A stretch of DNA of 64,000 bases from Hansfordia pulvinata (lineage: Eukaryota; Ascomycota; Sordariomycetes; Xylariales), in contig BJKQ01000030.1 in the NCBI GenBank assembly GCA_006538405.1, positions 1 to 64,000 of the forward strand. The letters run 5' to 3'. The translations under genes and the position numbers were made by a program. Shown here in pieces: positions 35,239 through 49,155 of this stretch. Every line of letters begins with the position of its first letter. Positions within the stretch are counted from its first letter, which is position 1. The notes beneath the pieces were generated by a model. That model ran no database searches. It saw only the letters and a program-made list of their open reading frames with translations, and had not been told where the DNA came from.

Positions 35239-37909
35239 GTTATAAGTCACGTTAAGAAGATAATCTTACGCTTTTTATAATTAATTATAATATAATACTT
35301 ATATGCATATCGTATTTACTTTACTATATATATATATGTATATATATAAGTAGTTGAACTTATAAATCTTTCCTTAAAACTTAATAACAGTTTTTTAAAT
35401 ATACTTTAATTTAAAAATTCATTTTAAAAGCAAAGTGTTAATTAAGAGAAACCTGAAACTAATGTAATTTATTTTAAAATAAATTAAAAGTAGCTTACAT
35501 ATTTCAGCTATTATAAGTAAGTAGTTTATGTAAGTTTTAAGCTTCGTAAGTTTTGAATTTTGAAAACGGGAATTAACTTTAATAATTTTAATTTTAATTT
35601 ATAAAGTAGCTACTTTGTTTTGAAAATTTACGATAGTCTTTATTATAATAAGTTTTACTTTAAAAAAAGTTATTCGATTTATAAAAGTTAAGGTGATTTA
35701 TAACTTAAAGTCATTAATTAAATTTAATTAACTTTATTTACAATTAAAAAATAAAGCTTAAACGTATAATAATACATTTCTTAAACTTATTATATCAACT
35801 ATTCTTTCCGTAATAATATATTATCAATAGAAGTAATTAATATTTTATTTCTTTTACCTTAATTTGATTATTTTTTTTTTACTTAATATAAATACTTTTC
35901 TTTTTTTAATCAATTTACTTTCACGTACTTTTAATTAATTATACTATATTTTATATATACTAGCTGATAAGCTTTTTATGTCTTACTTTACTTAACCTAC
36001 TATTTTTGTATTAATATAAACTATCTATTTGTATTTTATATTTAATAATTATATTTTACTTAATTAATATTATTACTCTCGTTATATTATAGGTAAATGA
36101 TATTAAGTTATATAATGTATTAAGAATGATTTTAACCTCTTTATACAATATATAATAGCTTATAAATTATAGTTTAATATAAATTATGTTATTAAATACA
36201 ATGATTTTAATATAGCTTCTGTTCAATTCTTTATTATATTAATATTATTAATCATAACTAATCGATTTAATAAGACTCGATATCGTGTTTCATCTCGTAT
36301 TATAAAACTTAATTAGATTTATTTTATGAAACAAGTTTTATTAAAGACAAGTTATAATATTCAATCTTATACCTTTTAATTAAAGTAAAGAAATTAACAT
36401 GTATTAATGAAACAACGAATATGGATTGATCTTTAAGATTTACTCTTATATTAAGATTAAACTTATAATTCATATTATTGGATTTATTAAGAGATTAGAA
36501 AGCAACTTTAAAGGTGTTACACTTATTAAATAGATTTACTCGATGTAAAGTATACTTAAACAAGTCTTAAGAAAACTCTTATATAATAAGTTAGTTTATT
36601 ATTTAAAAGTAAATTAAACCGAAAAAATAATAATAATTAAAGCTTATAATTATTATTATTAAATATTTATTTCTTATTATATTATAACTTATAAGTCAAT
36701 TTTTACCTTTTTTATAAAAAGAATTCAGCTTTACAACGTTATAAATTAAGACTTTACCGTATATTTCAAACTAAAAAAATGAATACTACGACGATTTTAA
36801 TTTCTTTAATTTCTTATTTATTTAAGTTTCAAGTTTAATCAATTTCTTATAAAACAGAATAGAAATAGTGTTACACGACGAAACCGAAGACGAGATAACC
36901 GTTTATTATTAAATATTAAGTAAAGCTGATTAAACTTAAATTAAACGGATTATAAGCTTGAATAAATGTTTATTAAACGTAATAATTATAGATTACAAGA
37001 CGATAATAGCTTTTTATTTTCATACCGGGCTTTATTTCCGATTAAATTAAATTTAAGATAATTAAAAATGATAATAAGTGTAACTGGTTTATACTTTTAA
37101 TGATATTAAACTTTTAAAAGTGATTAATAAACGTAAAAAGCTTTCACTTTAATACTTTAAAAGTAAATAAACTTTAAATAAAATAAGCTATTTATAATAA
37201 AATAAAATAGTTTATAATAAAGCCAATGATTTTCATCTTTTTTATTAAATTTTTTTTTAAAGATTAAAGCTATAAAAATTTAAGTTTATATAATTTTAAA
37301 GTATATACAATATTCAAAAATGAAGATTTTGAAATTAAGGAGCAAATAATTTAATAATAAACTTATAAGTATATGTTTTATAAGCTTATTAAGCTTAAGG
37401 TAAAGTATTTACTTAGTATCTTTATCCATAATTACTCACAGTTTAAAGTCATCTTCAAATTTAAGTTTTTTAAGTGCTTATATCTCATATTATAATAAGT
37501 TTAACTTATATAGGTTAGCGCATTTTAATTTTAAATTTATCTTAGTTAGAAAATCTACCAGTTAAACATGATTTACGTGACTTGTTTATAAAGTACTTTA
37601 AGTTTATAACATATAACATTAATTTGATTTCATTTAATTCAGTATAATTCTATATAAAATTAGTCATTCATGTAATCTTTAAGTCCTAATTTTGTATTTA
37701 AAAGCTCTAAACCGTTATAAGTGTAAACAAAAAGATTTAAGTGATTTGATTCTTTCATTATTAATTAATAATGTTAAACACAATTTTATTTAAAGGGATA
37801 AAAAAATGAAGTTACATATATTTAATACGTTAAATTAACGTTATATAAGATTAATTAAGTAATTTTAAGAGTGAGCGGTATTTAATAATGTTATAAGCTG
37901 ATTTATTAT
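35239..37909. other. AT-rich DNA without gene
   Basis: About 2.7 kb. A palindromic TA-rich tract lies at about 35,322-35,348. No coding frame or element ends are found. Confidence 0.5.
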
Positions 37910-38492
37910 TAAAGTTAAAAATAAGTTAACTCGAGTTAACTCACGTGAGTTACTTACTTGCTTAATTTAAATTCATTTAAGTTAACCCGCGTGAGTTAAT
38001 GACTCACGCGAGTTACTCACCCCTTTAGTTCAAAGTAACTCACATAAATCTGAGTTACTTATAAGTTGACTCACGGATTCACTTATTTAATTCCAAGTAA
38101 TAAAATGACTTAATTTGATTTTAATTATATTTTAAAGTAGCTTTAAGTTATTTAATTACCTTTAACTTACTTTTTTACTTACTTTAAGTTTAATATTTCA
38201 ACTTTTATAATTAATTTAAGTATTAATTATTATTTAATTAATATATTATTTTAAATATGTTCTTTTTTTATTCCTTTTATACTGCTCTTATATAAAATTA
38301 TGCATTTTTTAAATCCGTGAGTTTATTTACAAGTAACTTAAAGTAACTCACATAAATCGGTAGCCTGATTTAAAGTAACTTAATATTCATATTAATTAAC
38401 GTACGTGAGTTAATGAAAATACTGATTTAAAGTAACTCACGTGATTTACTTATAAGTTATTCAAAAACTCATGATCTATAATAACAACACTG
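37910..38492 (-). mobile_element. hAT-type non-autonomous element G (583 bp), mutated ends
   Basis: Ends are eroded (TAAAGTTAA at the left, AACAACACTG at the right), but both palindrome arrays and the inner segment near 38,250-38,310 match the family. The 8-bp flanks TTTATTAT (37,902-37,909) and TTTTTTAT (38,493-38,500) agree at seven positions. Confidence 0.75.
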
Positions 38493-40875
38493 TTTTTTAT
38501 AGAATAAGTTTTAAATTATTATAATATTAAGTATATAATAGTTTTTAGTTTAAAAAAAGCTAGGTAAAGACTTTTCTTTCATAAAAACTTAGATATTTTA
38601 ACGTATATATTTAGCAATTAAGGTTAAGGGAAGAGTTAAGTAAAAGTGTTATTTCACCTTACACTTATTATAAAAGCGTAATGAATTCAATACAAATCTC
38701 AATTTAGCTTACATTTAAAGAAAATGTACTTTAATTACAACAATCTTCCACTTTTTAAGTATAACCTGGTAATCCCACTTATATTTTGTTTTTATTATAT
38801 GAAACTTATTAATATAAGTTAAACGGTTACTTCTCTTTAAATTGTTTTATAAGAGTAATTAATCGAATTGATTATTAGTTCTTACTTTATATATAAGCTT
38901 TATTATCTTAGCTTTATACTTATAAATCCTAAATTATCAAACATTTCTTTAATATATTATATAATTATTCGATGTTTACACGTTTGTTCATTTTAAAGCA
39001 TTAATAATCTTAACTTATTTATATACTTTAAGTTATTTTACTCTTAAATATAAGAAATCTAAGTATCTTTTAATGTTATTTAATTCTTTAAGTTTTCTAA
39101 AAGTGAGTTTTAAAGTAAATAAACTTAATACATATTAAGATTAACATGATTTTTAAGAATATTTTAATATACTTTATAAAACAATGTAGTTTCTTTAAAA
39201 CAGTCTTTAAAATATTAAAGTGTATTAAAAAGGTATTCGCTCTTTATAAGTTCACTTTTAAAATATTAAATCAGTAAAATAACTTATAAAGTATATATTA
39301 TAAAGTATTATATATAATACGTTTGAGTTAAATCATAATGTAACCATTTAATTAACGTATAACTATATAATTAAACCTTTTAAGGATCGGGATTCAAATT
39401 ATTAATATTTTTATACTTTATAATTAAGTTATAAAAGCTGGAAAAAAGAAGAAAGTCAACTTTCAAGATAATATAATATTTATATTAAGCGTGAAATTAA
39501 TAATAAGTAGAAATGCACGCTGTTTAAGACACTTAGACTTTACTTTATTAATTCTCACCTCTTTTATTAAAGTAAAAGAAGATCTTAAATATAAGCATTC
39601 CTTAATAAACAGGTTTTATAGACTTTTACTTAATATATATAAGTATAATAATATAAGTAAAAATATTTTATATAATATGAATATTATAAGTAATAACTTT
39701 AAATATTATATACGTAAGTCAACCTTATTTGAATTCTTTAATATAGATATCTTATACTTGAATAAACAGTTAATAATATATTCATTTATTAAGGTTAAAT
39801 ATCTTAAATAATCCGTAACTTAAATATTAAGTAATTCAATCTTATATTAAGTAGTAAAGGTGCGTGACTTTTCTATTATAATATAATCGTATAACTTTAC
39901 ATTAAGCTATTAAGTTATTTATATTAACTTTTATTAAGCTTAAGTAAACCCACCAGCTTATTATACTGATTCTTGCTTTTATAAGTGTAGTCAGGATAAA
40001 AAATAACTTATTTCAAGTTATAAAAGTTGTACTTAAAAGATAAGCTTTCAATGAATAAAAACTATAAATTATTTTAAAAGTTAAGCGAATAAATTTTCAG
40101 TATTTAAGAAGTAAGTATTATAAATAAAAGTAAGCTGGTATGAAAAAAGTTTAAAGCTTATTATAATGGCGTGTAAAGTTTTGAATTAAATTATAAAAGA
40201 CGATAAAGTACGTTTTAAGTAATGTTTGTTAAGAAAAGCTAAGTGAAACTTTAACATAAAGAGGTTTATATAAAGTAACCTTATTAATTAATATATAAAT
40301 AATATAATATTTTTATTAATTCTTTATAAGCCTTATTATTTATTACATTAATCTTTTACTTCTTTAAAGAAAAAGTAAATAACACTGTATTTTATGATTA
40401 TTATACCACTGATTCTCAGTTTTAAACTATAAAGTTTTCACTTATAAGAAGTTTCCCCTTATAAGTATAAGATAATTACTTATAATTAAAACCTTAATTT
40501 AGTAGATTTATATTCAAGTTTATTAAAAAAAACTCATGAATAACCTTATTTATAGGTTTACTTTTAACTTTATTAATAAGTTCTTTATATTTTTAAAATA
40601 TGTTAAAATATAAAAAAAGGTATATGTTAATAAAAAATATAAGATCAATAATTAAATTGATATCGTTTTTTAATCAAATAATTAAGAAGAGAAAAAGATT
40701 TAAAACCGAAGCTTAAGCTCTGAAAATGAGTATTTTCTTATTTAATACATTCATAATCTTATATATTTTATAATATATAGGCCGTTATTAAAGTTTTAAG
40801 TAAGGAAAACCATATAAAAGAATCAACTTAATTCACGGAATAAGCATATAAAATCCTTTTATTCTCACTGAATAT
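38493..40875. other. AT-rich DNA without gene
   Basis: About 2.4 kb. The 106-residue open frame at 39,491-39,811 is Ile/Leu/Lys/Asn/Tyr-rich, has no domain, and is not called. No other structure is seen. Confidence 0.5.
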
Positions 40876-41400
40876 CAGGGTTAATAATAAGATAACTCGA
40901 GTTAACTCACCTTATTGATTTCAAGTAACTTACGTGAATTTAAATTACTTATAAGTTAATTCACGGACTTGAAATATGCATATCTATGTATAAGAGTGGA
41001 ATGAAATGTATAAGAAGACGTTTTTAAAACAATATATTATTAAATTAATAATTAATAAATTAAAAGAATTATGAAAAATCTAATTTTAAGTTTTTATAGA
41101 ATTATAAAATGTTTCAAACTTACTATTAACTTTATCATTTCAAAGTAATTATAGTTAAACTTAAAGTTCATTATTTTATCAATTTATTTCAAGCTAAAAG
41201 TTAATTATTTTATGAATTAAAATTAAATAGGGGAAATCCGTGAGTTAAGATATAAGTAATTTAAAGTAACTTAGCTTTACGTGAGCTACTCACTTTATTA
41301 ATTCAGATTCATCCGAGTTAATAAAATTAATGATTTAAAGTAACTTACGTGAGTTACTTATAAGTTAACTTAAAATTCATGATTCATAATATTAACCCTG
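40876..41400 (-). mobile_element. hAT-type non-autonomous element H (525 bp)
   Basis: Intact inverted ends CAGGGTTAATA and ATTAACCCTG. Flanks CTGAATAT (40,868-40,875) and CTTAATAT (41,401-41,408) agree at seven of eight bases. Shorter palindrome arrays than in A or C, and the same inner segment as A and J. Orientation is opposite to A. Confidence 0.9.
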
Positions 41401-42291
41401 CTTAATATCGTTTTAGAAACTATAAATATAAATATTTTAAAAACGCTAACTCGGCGTAATGTATATAAAGTATTGTTTTTTAATATTTCTTATACTTTAA
41501 AGTTTTAATTAAGCTTTCTTATAAATAATAATAATATATTTAAGAGTAAGTAAAGAGTTTATAGTATAAAGCTATTCTATTTTATACATTAATTTAAATA
41601 TAACTTAAAATAACAAATATAAATTTATTATTTATTTAAAAATATCTTAAATTTAATAATTAACATTTAACTTATAACTTCTTCTTTAGTATTTAACAAA
41701 TAGCTTACGTAAGCTCTTTTTAAAGTATTTCTACACTTATATTCAATTATAATCTTATTAGTATAATATTTGTATTAAGTTTTATTATTTATTTTACTTT
41801 ATAATAATAAACATATATAAGTAATGATTTACAATATTCGCTTAATTAAAACTATATACTGTTCAATATTATTTTAATAAATTTATTATAAGATTCACAT
41901 TCTTATATAACTGTTCTTACTTCCTTAATATTATAAATAGCTTATATACCTATAATAATAATTAAAATTCGACGTTCTTAAATAAGTAGTCTTTTAACCT
42001 TACTTATACCTCAATCTTTATTATTATAATTTGAATTATTCTTTTTAATTATACTTACGAGAAATCGATAATGAAGTAAGATTTAATAAGACTTAATATA
42101 TGTGTATAAAATGTATTTTTAACTTATTTCCATTTTTTATACACTTATTATGCTTAGTTTTAAATACGTTTCTTAAAATATAAGTTAAATAATAATATTT
42201 ATTTAAGGTAATAATAAGCTTACCCGACTTATTTCACGTTAATTATTATAATAAGTAAGTTATCTTATTATTTTAATTTTAAATTATTAAT
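41401..42291. other. AT-rich spacer
   Basis: About 0.9 kb without gene or element ends. The last eight bases (TTATTAAT) are the presumed target duplication of the large hAT element. Confidence 0.5.
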
Positions 42292-42589
42292 CAGCGTTAG
42301 TATTATAAATTATAAATCTTAAGTTGATTTATAAGTAACACACGTGAATCACTCTGAATCAATGATTATACTGATTCACGTGAATCTGGAATCATATGAA
42401 TCTGATTTATATGAATCTAAATCAGTAAAGTGAGTGATTTATATGACTTTAAGTAACTCTGAATCAGCTTACTGACTTATGTGAGTTACTCTGAGTTATT
42501 TGTGAATCGATTTACGGATTTAAAATTTTTAATTTAAGTTTTAATTTAAAGTTTACTATAAAGTTTTAAGTAAATTATAATAAGTAATA

Positions 42590-42945
42590 TAAGTTATATT
42601 AATTAAATAAAGTATATTAAGTATTACGAATTATATTAAGTAAATAAAGTATATTAAGTATAACGAATTATATTAATTAAAATGAACTACATTAAGTAAT
42701 AAATTATATTAAATAGTTTAATAAATAATATTAAGTAAATTAATACATAATATAAAGTAAGATAGATTATATAAAGTAAAACTAATTATATTAAAACTTA
42801 AGTATAACGAATTACATTTAATAAAATGAATTATATTAAGTAAAACGAATTAAATTAAGTAAATTAAATTGCATTAAATGAATGAAATTGCATTAAGTAA
42901 AATAAATTATAATAAGTAAATAGGATATTTAAGTAAAATAAGTTA
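42590..42945. repeat. degenerate satellite inside the large hAT element
   Basis: Imperfect head-to-tail words of about 20 bp (TTAAGTAAAACGAATTATA-like), the inverse of the block in element C. Confidence 0.75.
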
Positions 42946-43339
42946 ATTTAAATATGAAAAGCTACTTTAAACTTAAGTTAAAGCTATACTTTATACATCA
43001 TTACATACTTTGGTTTCCTCTTCGTTTTTTACTTTATTCTCTTTAAAGTTACTTTCCAGCTCTTTATAACCTTTAAAGCCCTAGCTGTATAATAAAATAA
43101 GCTGTATTACCGTTTTTAGTAATAAACGATTTCTACTTTTAGTAATTATATTATTAATAATAAAAAAGGGGCGGTTTAATGAAGCAGAGGTAGCTGGAAT
43201 AGCTAAATACTGCCTGGTTAAAATACTTAAAATAGAGAATTTAAAAGCATTTTGCATTTAATAAAGTAATAAATCTTCTTATTAAATTATTCATAAATAA
43301 AGTAAATAAATAGTGACAAAGGTAATTTAACGTACTTTT

Positions 43340-45900
43340 AAAGAGGCTAATCCTTCATTTAAATGAACTTCGACTTCGTTTTATATATTTTACGTAATAT
43401 TTCGAGCTCGGTTAAAGTATAATTCGTCGTTTAAATCCGAATCTTCGTTTATATTCGAATTTAATATATTATACTGGTAATCACCGTCTTTTTATAGTTT
43501 TAAGTTAAAAATAATTCATATATACTTAATAAGTTAATATTATTATTACCTACCTTTAAGATTGTTTATTTAACGTAATAGTTAAATTATTAATAATTTA
43601 TGGATAAAAGTGTAATAAACCACCTTCCGTAAAATGTGATACTTTAAAACGAGGGTCTAATATAAAGGATAAAAAATGCCCTTTATATTCTTCAACTCGG
43701 GAAGGGTTAAAAGATCGAGGAAAATACTTATTTAACTTCTTAATTCCAGTTTTAATGGCAGAAATTAAGTCGTTTAAAATAGTAGTTTAAACTTAGTTAA
43801 TATAATAATAATAATAAGTAATATAATATTTAAGAGTAATAACTTACTTTTTCAGGGTCTTCTTTAATGTCTTCTTTTAAACTTAAATAATATGCTTTTA
43901 AAGAAGCTCTTATTTTAAAGATGTATAGGAATCCTTTCGGTAAAGTAATGTAAAATTCGCCTTATAGTTTAATAGACGGTTTGACGAATTTCTCGAATAT
44001 ACCTTTTAAATGCTATAGAAAATACTAGTCAACTTCGTTAAAGAAGATATTTTTATATTTAGTAGAATCAGTAATTCGTTTAACATAAGTTAATACCGGT
44101 TTTAATTATAAAACCGTATTGATCATGTTATAGATTAAACTCCAACGAATAACGGAATCTAATTAAATAAGTTAATAGATTCATAATTAAATTAAGTAAT
44201 ACTATAATAGTAATTAAATTAAAATAAGGCTTATTAGTAGGAATTTTCGTTTTATTAAAGTTATCCGGAGTTTCGTTTCTTTCTTTACTTCGGTTAATTG
44301 CTTTAATAAGCTATCGATTAACTTCGGAAGTATATTTCGTAATAACGGCAATTCGATAAACTCGAATATTTTAATCTAATTTATTTAATAAGCTAATAAG
44401 TCAATAACTTAATAAGTAAATTTCAATATTAAATTAATAAATAAAGAATAATAAACTGGCTTTTAAATAATATTAATCATTCCGGTTGAAATTGGTCAAA
44501 TTCCTCGTTTATTTCGTTAATACGAGGAATAGTAAAGTTAATATAACGAATTAACTCGTCGTTTCTATCGTCGTTTAATATATAACTTTTTAATATTATT
44601 TAAATAATAATATTAATTATATATGAATAATAACGTATATCGTTATTAAACTCTTTTACTGTTTCTTTTTCGTATTTTTCTTTAAAAGCGTCGATGAAAG
44701 TGTCGTTATTATTAGCGTTATCCCGAGTAATACTATTAAATTAAGTATAAATAAGTTAATAATTAATTAATTATATAGATAATTAAAAAAAAGAATAACA
44801 TACCTTAAAACATTTTAATAATATAATAATACTAGAAACGGTGCTAATGCTGATTTTCATTCTTTATAAATATTAAATCCGGTATAAGCGGTGTTAATAT
44901 TAATAAAGCCTTTTAACTTATAAGTTAAGTTAAATTCGTTATTAATATAATAATAAACAGTACTTAAATATAAAGTATTCGTATTAAACTTTTAAATATC
45001 AATAATTAAGGAAAGCTTTTTAAAATTATTAATATCAGAGTTTAATTCACTATTAATACCATTAACGTTATTAATAAATGTGGTATCGAGGATTTTTCGT
45101 AAGTTATATCGATTAACACTAGTAAATCCTTATTATTTATTATTAAGTTAATAAATCACTTAATAAGTTAAAAATAATAAATAAGGTTGAAGCTTACGTT
45201 TTTAAATAGCTTAATAAGTCATTAAAGAACTTCGAGTTTATAATATTAAAGGATAAGTTATTATCGATTAAAAACGATAATACCTTTAAATAAAACTCGT
45301 TTTCGTTAAATTCTTTATAAGAAGTATTTGCTTAAACTCGTTTTCGGTTCGTTAAATCGAAAAATGTTGCCGTAGTTATATTATTATCGCTCCTTTTATT
45401 ATTAATTAAAGTAAGTAAATAAGTAATGAAATTAAGTAATTAAGTAATTAAGTAATTAAGTTTATATAAAGGATTTTAACTTACTTAGTTTTCTAGTTTT
45501 TTCTGTTTCTTTACTATAAGCAATATCGGGATGCTTATTATCGTAATGTCGTCCATGATTCGAAGAGCGGAATTTTCCAATTATATTAACCGTTTTATAC
45601 TTGCACTTATTAAAGTTAATTAATAATAATATAAAATAACAAAGATTTAAGTAAAAAATAAAGAAATAAGTAAAACAATAAATAAAGTAATAAATAAACT
45701 TACATAGTACAATTAACTTCCATTTACTTAAGCTTCGAAAAATCGATAAGTAAAAGCGTACTCTTAAAAAGACCATGCTTCTAATTATGAAGAGATTTAA
45801 ATAAAAAAGGTAAAGTAAAATCAATTTGGTTCTCTTTATCCTTTTCGTAAAGAAAACGAGGTAAAGAAGTGTTAAAAACGTTAATAAACGCTTCTTCACT
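43340..45900 (-). pseudogene. hAT transposase with BED zinc finger, RIP-degraded
   Basis: Reading the minus strand from right to left through stops and apparent introns gives the hAT order. A BED-finger remnant at about 45,620-45,510 (KFRSSNHGRHYDNKHPDIAY; the H-x4-H pair is intact and upstream Cys positions are changed). A block at about 45,340-45,210 (FLIDNNLSFNIINSKFFNDL). After a GTAAGC...TAG intron-like gap, the first catalytic block near 45,000 (KLSLIIDI, with the following Trp codon now a stop). After a second gap, ITRDNANNNDTF at 44,735-44,698, followed by a histidine-containing helix (YYSYIINIII) and NDDRNDELIRYINFTIPRI. Near 43,640 comes ILDPRFKVSHF, typical of the region before the dimerisation domain. 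The C-terminal dimerisation motif itself was not clearly seen. In-frame stops and lost Cys codons make it non-functional. Confidence 0.88.
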
Positions 45901-46149
45901 TATAAACGACTCGGTAACGTCCGGCTCGGAAGTAAGAAAGTCAGAAATTTTAAGTAATAAACTTAAAATAAAAGGGTAAAAGGGTTAAGTAGTATAAAAG
46001 TGTGATTCTGTATAATAAAGATAACTAAATACGTTGCTTTATTAATTAAGTAAAACTTTAAGTAAAAGGAAAACATACTTTATATAATATTATTAACAGT
46101 TAAAGTAAGGTTATATTATATTAAGAACAACATATTATTAAACTAAAAA

Positions 46150-46345
46150 TGATTACCGAAAGAAAAGGGTAAAATAAAGTAAGATAAGTCACCGAAAGGA
46201 AGGGGCAAAAAGAAATAAAAAGGATTACCGAAAGGATTACCGAAAAGAAAAGGCAAGATATAAAAATAATAACCGAAAAGAAGGGGCAAAAAGGAATAAA
46301 AAGGATTACCGACAGAATTACCGAAAGGAAGGGATAAAAATAATA
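46150..46345. repeat. purine-rich minisatellite in the hAT element
   Basis: About five to six imperfect copies of a unit containing ATTACCGAAAGGAAGGGGCA followed by A-rich sequence, roughly 30-40 bp each, lie 5' of the transposase start. Confidence 0.75.
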
Positions 46346-47517
46346 ACTTATTATTATTTTTAATAAGAGAGAAAAGTACTTAAGTCCAGCTTTCCCTCTT
46401 TTTAATTCCCTTTCACTTTCCTTTTATTATCATTTCATGGTTTATTACCTATTCACTTATTACAGTAAAATGTTTACTTTTATGATTACCGGCACCGTTT
46501 TTATCTTATTTTATAATAAGATAATTTACCTTTATTTAAAATGGTAATATTTAAAGGATAACATAAGTACTTCCTTCTTTCCTTTTCTTTATATTAAATT
46601 ATTAACTTAAATAGATCACGAACTTATGATTTACGATTTACGATTAATTCGATTTACTTTAATATAATGTTTATTATATATATTTGTTTATTCACACGAA
46701 TTAAGTACTTTAAGTAAGTCATTAACTTAATTATTATTTTAATTTATAAAGCCTTTTATATTAACTTACATTAAAGGTTTAACTTAAGGGTTATTAAAGG
46801 GTTCCGTTTATTCATACGGAACTCGGTATTAAAGTATTACTTTAAGTAAGTTTTTTATTCTTTATATTCCTTTATAAACTAAGTTTTATATTAATATAAT
46901 AGATTTATATATATATGTATATAAAGTATAAGTCATATTAAAGATTTAACTTTAAAATTTTGCATTAAAAAATATATATCTTTTACTTATATAATTTAAA
47001 AGGACTTATTATATTAATTTTTTGATTTTAATTATTTTTCTATATAATAAGTAAAGTGAAAAATATGAATTTATTTATATAGATTCTTATAATTAAGGAT
47101 AAAGATTTTTAAATTATTAAGTTTACTTAATTTTTTACTTTTTATATGAATTATATAATAATTTATATAAGGTGATATCATTATATATGAATAAATTATA
47201 ATACTTTAATATATTATATTATTAATTTAACTTAATTTTACTTATTTAATATTAAATATTATTAATTTTACTTAATTTTACGTATTTAATCTTAAATATT
47301 TATAATTAAATTTGAATCCGTGAGTTAATTTATAAGTAACTCAGATTTGTATAAGTTACTTTGAATTAATAAAGTGAGTAACTCACATGAATCCGGATTC
47401 ATATAAATCCGGATTCACGTGAATCTGATTCATGTGAACCTGAATCAAGAAGGTGAGTAACTCACGTGAATCCGGATTCATATGAATCGGATTCGAGTTA
47501 ACTTATCATTAACCTTG

Positions 47518-48613
47518 TTATTAAATTATTCGTATTATGTATCATAAATCACTTACATGAGCTTATATTATTTAAAAAATAACGATCAATTTAAATTAAT
47601 ACATCTTATTAAGTATTATAATTATTATTAAAATAAAAGTTCATTTATATTATTTATACATTTTATAAAACTTTAATTAATGAAACTTTTAAGTAAGGCT
47701 TATAATACACTTTAATTTAATTAAATCTTTTATTTTTATTTTTCAAGACTTTATAAAAAGTAAGGTTAATAAAAAGACTATTTTTTATAGGTGTTTTATT
47801 TATAAAACGTTAATAAGTTTCAGGCTTTGAATCCGTAGATTAACTTATAAGTAATTTAAAGTAACTTATATAAGCTTATATCTTAATTTAATATAATGAA
47901 AATTTATATAAGTTAATAAACTAAACGTGATCTATATGAACTGCTTATATTTTAATATAACACTTAAAACCTATAGTATAGAACTTAAGTATTATGACTC
48001 TAATTATATTAAAAAGAGCTCGTAAGTGATAGTAATATATATTAAAACATTATAAAGCTGAAACGTACTTCTCTTTAAAGAAAATATAACTTATAATTAT
48101 ATATAAAGATCGTAAGTGTTAAACTATATTAAGCAATTATATGAAAATCTATATAAGTAAGGCGTGGAATACAATTACTTATTAAAAGCTTAAAGGTACT
48201 ACACCGATAATGAAAATTCATTCTTTATTAAGATATATAACACCGATGATTGTATTTAAGTAATATAATAATGAAAATATAAGATATATACTTTTTCTTA
48301 ATTTAATAAGTTATAAAAAATTATTAATTAAGTATAATATTAAACTTAATATTGAATTTTTATATTCTTATTTAAAGGGATAATAATCTTTTTACATACC
48401 TTTCTTAAATTATAAATATATATAACACTTTATATATTACACTCTTTTAAGTAATATAAAAGAAGGTTTATACTTTCTTGCTTTTAATTTAATTAAAAAA
48501 ATATTTTAAATTATATTTAATTATACTTTATAATATGTAATAAGCAAGGTTAATAATAAGATAGCTCCGGGTAACTTGCTTAAATGCGGATTAACGTGAC
48601 TTACTGCATTTAC
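47518..48613. other. AT-rich DNA with a faint hAT-element remnant
   Basis: At about 47,825-47,960 an eroded palindrome array (GAATCCGTAGATTAACTTATAA start) is recognisable. At about 48,543-48,600 there is a further partial left end (AAGGTTAATAATAAGATAGC). No coding frame. Confidence 0.5.
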
Positions 48614-49155
48614 TAAGGTTAATATTATAATCATGAATATTCATAAGTAACTCACATAAATCACTTTAAATCAGTGATTTTACTAATTTATATAAATCTG
48701 AGTTACTTTAAATCAGCTTATTAGCTCACGTGAGTTACTTTAAGCTACTCATGAACTAACTCACGGATTTAAGTAATGTAAATTATATATAAAAGTATTA
48801 TAAATTAAATAAAAAAGACGTTTTTTTAAATAAATCCTTATTAAAATAATAATTATTATTTAAAATTAAATATGAAAAAATGTAATTTTGATTTTATATT
48901 GAAAAGAGAAGTGGTTTTAAGTTATTTAAACTTATCGTTTTCATTAAAGCTTAAATTAAGCTTAATATAAGTTATTTTGTTAATTAAACTTAAATAAGTG
49001 AGTCCGTGAGTTAACTCATAAATAACTTAGACTTACGTGAGCTACTTTAAATCAATAAGGTGAGTAAGTTATATGAATCTGGATTCACGTGAATTTGATT
49101 CATATGAATTCGGATTCATATAAATCGGAGTCGAGTTAACTCATTATTAACACTG
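48614..49155 (+). mobile_element. hAT-type non-autonomous element J (542 bp)
   Basis: Left end TAAGGTTAATA (CAGGG eroded), right end ATTAACACTG. Flanks GCATTTAC and GCTTTTAT agree at six of eight positions. Two palindrome arrays and the short-subfamily inner segment at about 48,780-48,835 are present. Same orientation as A. Confidence 0.78.

Larger units (their letters stand above)
42292..47517 (-). mobile_element. hAT-superfamily transposon with degraded transposase, element I (5,226 bp)
   Basis: Ends CAGCGTTAGTA and CATTAACCTTG are mutated forms of the CAGGGTTA inverted repeat. Flanking octamers TTATTAAT (42,284-42,291) and TTATTAAA (47,518-47,525) agree at seven of eight. Subterminal palindrome arrays of about 230 bp (left) and 200 bp (right) are the same as in elements A, C, J and K. 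Between them are a satellite block (42,590-42,945), a minus-strand hAT transposase (about 43,340-45,900) and a minisatellite (46,150-46,345). It is the only copy in the window with both ends and transposase sequence, so it is the autonomous-type member from which the short elements can be explained. Many stops make it inactive. Confidence 0.9.

Noticed and set aside
39491..39811. 106-codon open frame in AT-rich DNA
   Set aside because: Amino-acid use simply mirrors AT-rich codons, and no signal, motif or homologous block is seen.
45462..45899. 145-codon minus-strand frame taken as a stand-alone gene
   Set aside because: Only its C-terminal part (BED-finger stretch) is real coding sequence of the hAT transposase; the hydrophobic front half is likely intron or RIPed sequence.
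43000..47500. The 43-47 kb coding traces as part of an LTR element
   Set aside because: No LTRs; motif order and 8-bp flanks fit hAT, and no RT or integrase motifs are present.
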